From Peronospora farinosa (lineage: Eukaryota; Oomycota; Peronosporomycetes; Peronosporales; Peronosporaceae), in the NCBI GenBank assembly GCA_947646735.1, contig CANTFK010000339.1, forward strand, positions 1 to 10,995: a DNA stretch of 10,995 nucleotides, given 5' to 3'. Below are positions 1 through 6,700 of the stretch, one piece after another (position 1 is the stretch's first letter; each line of letters starts with the position of its first letter). The notes beneath the pieces are model-generated. The model worked only from the letters and a program-made list of their open reading frames with translations, did no database searches and was not told where the DNA came from. Made by a program: the position numbers and the translations under genes.

Positions 1-885
1 ACCCATCGACTAAGTCGAGTTTGCTGTACATGGTATAACTGACCATATTGTTTTGAAAAGCATTTTTTTCTAGGAATCGGCGTCTGTGCAGGATAGTGGC
101 GCATTAAGCTCACTGTAAGCATAAACAATACGCCACTTACACAGTGTGTCTCTTAACACGGAAAGTAGACGTAGAGTGCGGAAATTCGCTCTCACGCATA
201 ATACACGCCGCGTGCACGAAAGAACTCGTCAATGACGTCACACTGTTCTTTTGGCAGAGGCCACAGCCGTGCCACGCAATATTTGGTTCCGGGAACCAAG
301 TCAATTCATGATGAATACCTCTATCAGGAGGTAGAAGGAACGGTAGATCATAGCACACCACGTTCTGAGATTTCTTAACTAAAGAATAGCAGGTATCTGA
401 AGGGTTCTTCAAGATAGAGGATCCACTACGTGCACTAAATTCCGCCTTGTTATCTTCAAGGACTGTCTCATCGACAAGCGAGCATGAGTTAAACTCGAGG
501 TTAGGTTGAATGACCACCGTATCGTATGGACCACTGTCCTTCAAGGTTTGAAGAAATTCATCCACAGACATTCGTCTAGCTCCTTAGAAGCATTATACAA
601 TAGAAGGGCCGCAAGACCAACCTTACCATCAGCATTAAATCTCACTCCAGTGACAAGGGCATACACTTATTTGCTGACATCACCACGTGAAAAAACAGAC
701 GCCTTGGGGGTCGCAGCAGCCATTTGGCGACTCTGACGTCTTACTAAAGTGACCGTGCTTCTTAAAGCACTCGGGATAGTATCATCCCCATGGTCGACAG
801 GCTCCTCGACGTCTTCTTGCTCTATACGAGGTCCGATATCATGACCTACATCTAGTGAGTCGATTACAGCCATCATCACTACCAA
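1..885 (-). pseudogene. Ty3/gypsy pol relic: pre-RT linker and start of reverse transcriptase, frameshifted
   Basis: Pol of Ty3/gypsy elements carries protease, reverse transcriptase, RNase H and integrase. Only the region leading into RT is here. Reading right to left on the minus strand, one frame is open from about 876 to a TAA at 667-669 (ending near ASVFSRGDVSK). A second frame carries the similarity over 666-571 (ALVTGVRFNADG), and a third is open from the ATG at 569-571 to a stop at 137-139 ([11 protein letters not shown], then [10 protein letters not shown]). Within that last interval the similarity slips to another frame ([11 protein letters not shown]) and back (MRESEFPHS). Further on come an RT block around KWRIVYAY (about 115-138) and RT motif A, KLDLVDG, at about 2-25, where the window ends. 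At least five frame changes or stops make this a dead copy. The 144-residue open stretch at 137-571 should not be annotated as a gene. Confidence 0.85.
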
Positions 886-1063
886 GTTTAGGAGATTCCT
901 CGTTCTTTATTTATTTGGATTCTATAGATATAATAAACTATTTATTAATTGAAACACTTTCCATAACTTAAAAAACAATCACAATTGCTAAACTTGCTCT
1001 ATATGACAGCCAATGTCATTACCTACATTCAGTGAGTGAGTCACTATCACAGCCAACATCACT
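816..1063. repeat. Diverged direct repeat pair (816-879 and 993-1063)
   Basis: Both copies begin CTTGCTCTAT and end with CATC and CAC sequences, with ACCTACAT and CAGTGAGT or TAGTGAGT between. They are mostly alignable with small gaps. Between them lies an AT-rich stretch (about 880-992). The pair lies at the junction of the linker zone and the pol relic. Confidence 0.6.
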
Positions 1064-1339
1064 CGGTGAATTTATACGTGCCACTCCACGCACATAACTC
1101 GGTTTCATCTATTGATGACTCCGCTCTTGGACAACAATGCTTTTAGCATTTAGTGACTCGTTATCACTACGAGTATCACTCGACGGAGTACATGCGGTCT
1201 CAACGAGCGTTGCTCGGCACTACAATTGTTGCCATTGAAGTCTACTAACTCAGGCATTCCAATGTCCAGCACACTAACTGACCCGGTCAGTGGCATCTGA
1301 GGTCCATGGGCTTGGCTCTATCAAGTGAGCTTAAATGGT
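886..1339 (-). other. Retroelement linker zone between gag and pol relics, no intact gene
   Basis: This stretch lies where the Gag C-terminus, the nucleocapsid zinc knuckle and the protease would be expected. Short minus-strand translations (MPELVDFNGNN near 1240, and SDTRSDNESLNAKS near 1140-1180) look like low-complexity acidic linker rather than a folded domain. By eye I found no CCHC zinc knuckle and no convincing DTG or DSG protease active-site motif, so these parts are probably deleted or beyond recognition. Positions 890-990 are very AT-rich. A direct repeat pairs 993-1063 with 816-879, and a 15-base palindrome sits at 1277-1291. Confidence 0.5.
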
Positions 1340-1894
1340 GTCTATGGGTGCCGTAACAAGCCGCTTTGAAGTTGAACTCGGCGTTCAACGCTATATTGAC
1401 CGCCTACCTCGAAAGTCGAGGGGTGGCCTCGAAAGACTTTTATCCTGGTTACCCCTGTGCGGAGTCCTTTCATAGAATAGTCGCCCGGACGTCTTCTGAA
1501 AGAGGTTCCAGCTGCATAACAGCAACGAGTGTTCTCAACTCTTGGACAAACTCCGATAATTTTCCTTCCTTTGCCGAGAAGCTAAGAAGCGTGAGCGCAC
1601 ACGATATGCCTGATTAAGCGGTGTAAAGGCACGAGACATATGTCTCTTAAGTGAATCTCAAGTGGTAAATGCGACGTCTATAAACGCATTGCACATTAGT
1701 GCTCATTCGCTGGCTCTACCACCGAGTTTAAAAATGGCCATACCAACCCTTGTTGCTCAGACCTGAGCACAGCGGCGCTCATAGCCATTTCAATTTCTCG
1801 GATCCAAAGAAAAGGTTTTCTCCCTCTTTCCCCTCGAAGGGTTCTACGCGCATGAAATGCGGGCGAACCTATGGCTCTTCTCATCGGGTATCGG

Positions 1895-1927
1895 AATGTA
1901 GTGCATTGGCATGGCCAATGCTACATT
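1895..1927. repeat. Strong hairpin inside the gag relic
   Basis: AATGTA, a 2-base bulge (GT), GCATTGGC, a 3-base loop (ATG), GCCAATGC and TACATT form a stem of 14 base pairs. It is the strongest short inverted repeat I saw in the window. It lies in the gag relic, and its role, if any, is unknown. Confidence 0.75.
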
Positions 1928-1997
1928 GTCATGGACCTGTCCAATTACCGTTGCCTCATAATACATGGAGGCCTCAAGGCGTGCAGTAAGTACATCA

Positions 1998-2033
1998 GGG
2001 CCTTGGGGCCTTGGGGCCTTGGGGCCTTGGGCC
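1998..2033. repeat. Tandem octamer repeat, GGGGCCTT about 4.5 copies
   Basis: Nearly perfect tandem copies of an 8-base unit fill 36 bases immediately inside the ATG of the gag relic. On the minus strand they encode the Pro/Ala/Gly-rich N-terminus. Eight is not a multiple of three, so a gain or loss of one unit would shift the gag frame. The unit contains the palindrome GGCC. Confidence 0.9.
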
Positions 2034-2035
2034 AT

Positions 2036-2155
2036 AATATGATCAATTTGATCAGTTCCGAAAGCAACAATAATTTATCAAACGCGAGTCGTTGCGCCTC
2101 AGAGAAATGATTACGTCTCTCCATCCTCACAGAGGGTCAGTCTTAGAGACTCAGG
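2036..2155 (-). other. Probable retroelement 5' leader between LTR and gag
   Basis: This 120-base stretch lies between the inner LTR end and the gag ATG, where a Ty3/gypsy leader with the primer-binding site is expected. Right after the LTR end the minus strand reads CCTGAGTCTCTAAGACTG. I cannot match this to the 3' end of a particular tRNA, so the primer-binding site is either diverged or of an unfamiliar type. A short hairpin, GTCTTAGAGAC, is present at about 2140-2150. Confidence 0.4.
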
Positions 2156-2174
2156 TGTAGGATTGACTACAAGT

Positions 2175-2390
2175 GCTACGAAGTGTAGCAGAGATATGTA
2201 GCTTCTTAAGTCAAAGGAAGACTTTTAGGCTGAAAGCCTCTTAGTTGTAAAGAACTAATAATAGGATAAGGCCAAAAGCCACTTAGTTCCAAGGAACTTA
2301 TTAATTGGCTTAAAGTCACTAAGTTCTAAAAAACTATAAAAACGACTATGAAGTCTACCCGTTCTAAAAACTTGGGAGGGACTTCTAGTC
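2175..2390. repeat. Diverged tandem array of paired stem-loops, period about 40 nt
   Basis: Successive small inverted repeats follow one another: GCTACGAAGTGTAGC (2175-2189), AAGTCAAAGGAAGACTT (2208-2224), AGGCTGAAAGCCT (2227-2239), AGTTGTAAAGAACT (2243-2256), AGGCCAAAAGCC (2269-2280), AGTTCCAAGGAACT (2285-2298), TGGCTTAAAGTCA (2306-2318, one mismatch), AGTTCTAAAAAACT (2322-2335), GACTATGAAGTC (2344-2355) and GACTTCTAGTC (2380-2390). From 2227 on, units of a GGCT-type hairpin plus an AGTT-type hairpin start at about 2227, 2269, 2306 and 2344. Arms keep pairing although their bases differ between units. Confidence 0.75.
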
Positions 2391-2408
2391 AACAAGCAAT
2401 AAGCTTAA

Positions 2409-2492
2409 GGTTCAGAGAAGCAACGCACAGATTGCAAGAGTTGACCTAGAAGGTTAGAGGTTCAAGGATCCAACGCACGAAGTGCACAAGAG
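2409..2492. repeat. Two-copy direct repeat, about 50-nt spacing, within the putative LTR
   Basis: Positions 2409-2440 and 2459-2492 share the pattern GGTTCA, then CAACGCAC, then GCA and AAGAG in the same order, with small length differences. This looks like an old internal duplication. Confidence 0.6.
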
Positions 2493-2728
2493 AAGCAAGC
2501 CAATACAGGCTAATCTATAGCTCAAAATGAAAAATGATTTCATTTATGCATTAAGATTTAGGATTAAACCTTCCCTAAGTACCCTACACTAGATTTATCA
2601 CTATAATAATAACCATAATAGTAATTAAAATACAATGCAGGCTTCTTTATTGAATGGTGTATCATCGAAACATCTGTGTTTGATGTACTTAGTACGGCGA
2701 TATCAGTTATCAAGTTCTAACCGAGAAT

Positions 2729-2772
2729 GTACGGTATTCACCGATATTGTACAGTGTCCACCGATACCGTAC
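2729..2772. repeat. 20-nt imperfect tandem repeat ending in an inverted repeat
   Basis: The unit runs GTACGGTATTCACCGATATT, then GTACAGTGTCCACCGATACC, then GTAC. The outer ends, GTACGGTAT (2729-2737) and ATACCGTAC (2764-2772), are exact 9-base inverted repeats of each other. The function is unknown. Confidence 0.75.
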
Positions 2773-3001
2773 CTCAATGCCCACACCTGCAAGATATCTA
2801 CGAGCGAGCCTAAATCCGCACGTTGATTTCAAATTTCAAAAAGCTTGTGCAGGTGACTTCGCACGTTACCCTTTCCACGCAGGTGAGTCCTGTCTTGCTA
2901 AGGAAAGTATAAGAATTACAATGTATATCATTACGTATGTTTCCAACCGTGACGTAACGTTAAATGAATGGATGTATTTATCCAACCGCCCGCTACAACC
3001 A

Positions 3002-3348
3002 TCATCTTGCTGTTGTCGCAGCTGGAAAGCGGAAAAACTCGGTCACAGGCTTCAGCACTTCAAGGTCTTCGACAACAATCCGAGATCTTTTCGTTTGTTG
3101 TCCACCGAACGGCTTGAGTGCCATTCATCCAATTGCCGTTGGTTTTCCTTGGTCTTTTTCTCATTCCTTCAAATGGCGCTTCATCATCTACTGAATCAGT
3201 ATGGCTTTCGTGTCACCTCCATTTGTTCAGCTACTATTTTGTCTCCTGTTCCTTCATACCAGAACATATTTCTCCTTAGCTGATCTACAGCCTCTATTTC
3301 ACAGGTGTCTTGAAAAAAACGTGAACAAAAATTGGTAGTCTCAAAGCC
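3002..3348 (-). pseudogene. Unidentified coding-like remnant, three successive frames
   Basis: On the minus strand a 50-codon stretch without ATG at its start (3196-3348, containing DQLRRNMFWYEGTGDKIVAE) ends in a TGA. A second frame is open across about 3060-3215 (DDEAPFEGMRKRPRKTNG). A third has an ATG at 3122-3124 and ends at 3002-3004 after 40 codons (VVEDLEVLKPVTEFFRFP). Composition and amino-acid patterns look protein-like, and frame switches would fit a decayed gene or exons of a spliced one. I do not recognise the family. It could also be chance. Confidence 0.25.
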
Positions 3349-3703
3349 TTAGGCATGCTAACTCAAAGATTTATGCTCGCCTCAGCATCCTTGAAAACTA
3401 AGTATAGCACCGGCAAGAATTGCAGAGATATATCCACGAAAAATATCGTTTAGAACCACATGCATTTGGATTCTGGCAGCTTTCGATAAGAACAGTGATT
3501 AGTGCGACCATATCTAGCAATACATTAGCTTTCATTTTTTTAAATCTGTACAAACAGCTACAGTGTACGCTCTTACCGCAAAAGTGGTGGGTATTGTCTT
3601 CTCGACCAAGAGGGTCCATCATATACTATAGGGTCTTTTTGACTTGTGGAGCCTCCAGCCCACCCAAGTATCGAAGATGTCCTAGAACAAATGACGCGCT
3701 AAA

Positions 3704-6700
3704 CTACTTCTTCTGGTGGTTCACAAAACGCAATGTCAGCAGACCCAGTAGACGATAGATCACGATGAAGCCAAAGACGAAAGCAAAGTTCCTCCAGATC
3801 TGGCTGTGCTTCATGAGGAAGACATCTTCGAGATAATCCTTCACTCTCATGTTCTCGGAAAGAGATGGAGGCAGGCCCGTCATGACCTTGCACCCAATCT
3901 CCGAACCATCTCCGTCGCTCGGGCAGTCACCAAATACAAGTGACGCGACCAGAGCCAGTGAGTACCTGTGCGGTGTGATGTCGTACAGCCACTTGTAGCC
4001 AGTCGGGATAGAGTTTCCAGGAGGATTGAAGCCGCTGAACAGGAAGAAGATTACCTGCAACAGCACTCCGAAAATCGTAGCCACTTCAACCGTCGGCAGC
4101 AAGTACGCCATCAGCTGACCAAAGTAGACCTGCCACAGTACGTGCATCGATAGATGCACCCAGTAGGCGAAGAATGTGGCTGCGCCGGTGAATCCGACCA
4201 TCGGAAAGTACAGTGCCATGAAAATCATCGTGCCGATAAAGACGTACGGTATCTCTACCGCCGTTGCTGCCACGAAATACCACAGTGCATTGTATGTCTG
4301 AGACGCACGCTCGCGGTAAAAGGCCAAACGGTCCTCCGACGCAATCGGCACAACACTGCTGAACGAGATGAAGCCAATGAAACCCGTCGTGCAAAATAGC
4401 ATGCCCATGCCAGAATTGACACCGGCGTACGAGCTGTATTCGGCATTGATATACGTGATGCCAAAAAGAATACCAAGTATCAGGAAAAGGCTGAAGCGAG
4501 TCAGGTTGTACGAAGCCGTGCGCCAGTACATCGTAAAGAAGCGTTGCATCAGGAACTTCATCTGGGTGAACTCAGTAGCCGCACGCTTGTCGGTGTACGT
4601 CAATTCGGGCAAGTCCGTCGACGGTCGGGACACACCGTCTTGGTCCAAATTCGACTGCAAGAACTGGAAGTGCTTGCTGGACTTGAAGACCGCCACGAAA
4701 TCCGTCTCGTCACCATTGCTGTTACCCACGCCCGCACCAGTCACTTCCAACATCCACGTCGCCGGATTGTAGTTGTCCTTCAGCTTTGTCACACCTTCGA
4801 TGGACTCCAAGTATGCGATCAGCTCACTTGCGTTGTTGCCCAGCTCACCCGCAAACACCGTTTCACCACCACGCTTTAGCAGAAGCAGGCTGTCAAACAC
4901 GCTGAACACCTCAGTCGAAGGCTGGTGAATGGTGCACACTACGGTGCGACCCGTGTTAGCCACTTTGCGCACGCCGTCCATAATGAGCTTGGCGGAACGC
5001 GCGTCCAGTCCACTCGTGGGTTCATCCAGGAACAGCACGCTAGATTGTGCTGCCAGCTCCACCCCGATGGTCAACCGCTTCATCTGCTCCACGGAGCTGC
5101 CGCGAATGATTTGGTCAGCGATCGGGTGCAGGTCTAGCAGTTCAAGACATTCGTTCACTGAGTCATACTTGTAGCTGTCAGGAACGTCGACACCCTGGCG
5201 AAGGAACGCGCTGAATGTGAGTGCCTCACGAAACGTAGCAGACTCAGAGTGGATGTCCATCTGCTCGCAGTATCCGGTCGATCGTCGGATCGCAAGATCG
5301 GTGGCAGGGTAGCCGTTGAGCAGGATCTGTCCGGTGATCTTGCCTCCCGTCTTGCGTCCGGCGATGACGTCCATGAGTGTGGTCTTACCAGCACCAGAAG
5401 ATCCCATGAGTGCTGTGATGGTACCTGGTAGCGCATATCCGCTGATGCCCTTGAGCAAGTCGATGGTTTCCTTGGGATTGACGGGGTCCGGCACGCTGTA
5501 GCGCAGGTCTATGAACGCAATCGTGACTGGAATGACCTGCAACCTACTTGCTGGTGCTATGGACAGACAGGTCTCCACTTCGGAAGCAGAACTCCGTGGT
5601 GTCTTAACGAGGCCGTAGCCATCCGATACATCTTCCTGGTTGTCCGAGCTTAGTGTAACGTTTTCAGGACTTTCATAGCGGTAGTATTCTAGCGCAATGT
5701 ATGACAGAAACATGAAGAAGACGTATGCGGCAGCCATGAACACCAGGCTATACCATAGCCAAAACTTCTCGGTTGGTACTTCGAATGTCGTCAGCGAGTA
5801 TTCGCCCATGGTCATGTTGTAGTTGGTACAGTAGTCGATGCCTTTGTACACGCATTTGTCGAAGCTAGAGTCACGGTATTGGTTCACAGCAAGCGCGCGA
5901 ATACTCCATGCCATGGGGTCAATCCAGTAGATCCAGATGAGGTAGTCGGGGATCTGTTCTTTCGTGATAACGAAGCCGGCAAACAGAAAGAAAAACAGGA
6001 CGGAGACCATGGACACCGGGTTGGCCACGTTCAGATCAGGTGAAGCGCACGAAAGAAAGAAAAACCACGATGCCATCGCGAGGTTCGTCATGAAGAGCAC
6101 GAGCTCAAACAGCAAGTAGGCTTTAATTGTTGACACATATCCGCACATCCAGTACAATATCGATCCAAACACCAAACATTCAGCAATCCCCAGCGGGATT
6201 TGGCTCACCGAGTTGGACAGCACAAACGATGAGGTACGGAGGAAATTTGCTCGCCGCTGCTTGTAAAAGACTGCGCGAGCTGCGATAAACACTGGAATCT
6301 GCGCTTGCTGTGCTAGTGATACAAACAACACAGCGTTGAAGATGATGCCCATGACAAGCTGCGCGTTTGTGTCATTAAACTGGTAGAACACACTCGCATA
6401 CAGCAGCCCAATCAAAAGCACCATGATAGAGCGACCAACAAGGAACGTATAACCTCGCAACGTAAGCTTTATCTGACGCTGCACAACGGCAACCGTACTA
6501 TCCCAAAACGTTTGGTGGAATTCCGGGATCGGATCAATGTGTTTCATCTTGTCTTCGATCAAGTTTGGATGAACAGGACCATGCAGCTCTTGCATCATCC
6601 GCTTATAAATGGACGAGTGAGTAAACACATCGGCATACTGACTGGCTGAGTGCGGGATGCTGCTGGATGAAGTCGAGTCGACTTCGTACTGGGACTGCTT

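Larger units (their letters stand above)
1340..2035 (-). pseudogene. Ty3/gypsy gag relic, multiple frameshifts and nonsense codons
   Basis: Gag would form the particle that packages the element's RNA. The minus strand has an ATG at 2033-2035 followed by a Pro-Gly-Ala-rich start (MAQGPKAPRPQGP), typical of gypsy Gag N-termini as I know them from oomycetes. Similarity then moves to another frame (LWIREIEMAMSAAVL, about 1800). It moves again to a frame with FKLGGRAS, NQAYRVRSRFL and two TGA stops (1703-1705, 1658-1660). It continues as FVQELRTLVAVM (1515-1550), GLRTGVTRIKVF (1408-1473) and ALNAEFNFKAA (1360-1403). Five frames or frame segments in about 700 bases mean an old inactive copy. The plus-strand open stretch at 1366-1617 begins at TTG and is simply antisense to this relic. 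Confidence is high for a Gag relic and moderate for the exact ends. Confidence 0.83.
1..2588 (-). mobile_element. Decayed Ty3/gypsy LTR retrotransposon, truncated by the left window edge
   Basis: On the minus strand the segments run in the order LTR-like block, leader, Gag, linker, pol up to reverse transcriptase, which is the order of a Ty3/gypsy element. The call rests on translated segments that resemble oomycete gypsy Gag and pol. Examples are a Gag stretch around LWIREIEMAM and FVQELRTL, a pre-RT stretch with [10 protein letters not shown], and the RT motif LDLVDG at the extreme left. The coding regions change frame repeatedly and carry in-frame stops, so the copy is not functional. The rest of RT, RNase H, integrase and the second LTR would lie to the left, outside the window. 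Family assignment to Ty3/gypsy is by memory of the family and not by search. I am confident of the class and less so of the outer boundary at 2588. Confidence 0.82.
2156..2588 (-). repeat. Putative long terminal repeat (433 bp) of the gypsy relic
   Basis: The block begins TGTAGG (2156-2161) and ends CCTACA (2583-2588), giving the TG...CA ends and short terminal inverted repeats usual for LTRs. It lies just upstream of the leader and gag start in the element's own (minus) direction, where the 5' LTR should be. No gene-like frame runs through it. The five bases outside its outer end (2589-2593, CTAGA) would be the target-site duplication, whose partner would be outside the window to the left. 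The inside is rich in stem-loops (2175-2390) and has a 50-base spaced repeat (2409-2492). The LTR call is inference from the termini and position; no second copy is available here for comparison. Confidence 0.5.
2589..3703. other. Intergenic region between the retroelement and the ABC transporter gene
   Basis: About 1.1 kb without an identifiable gene. It includes the 3' flank of the transporter gene, which reads in from the right. A 20-nt tandem repeat lies at 2729-2772. A set of coding-like minus-strand frames lies at 3002-3348 and is listed separately. The longest plus-strand open stretches (2747-3283 and 3420-3758) start at TTG codons, have no recognisable motif, and the second overlaps the transporter's 3' end. 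I do not regard them as genes. Confidence 0.6.

Noticed and set aside
137..571. 144-residue minus-strand ORF as a novel gene
   Set aside because: Its start and end segments resemble gypsy pol around the pre-RT region, and similarity continues in other frames on both sides. It is an open piece of a relic.
1366..1617. 83-residue plus-strand ORF
   Set aside because: It begins with TTG, has no ATG before an in-frame TAA, and is antisense to the gag relic.
1844..2130. Several 61-79-residue ORFs on both strands with Pro/Gly/Leu repeats
   Set aside because: They run through the GGGGCCTT octamer run, which is open in many frames. Only the minus frame beginning at 2035 matches a Gag start.
2175..2492. 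CRISPR-like array
   Set aside because: Repeats are diverged palindromes of varying length without constant repeats or unique spacers, and the context is eukaryotic.
2747..3283. 178-residue plus-strand ORF
   Set aside because: It starts at TTG, has irregular composition, no known motif and no better start. The opposite strand looks more protein-like.
3420..3758. 112-residue plus-strand ORF
   Set aside because: It starts at TTG, and its 3' end overlaps the transporter's coding end antisense. No family is recognised.
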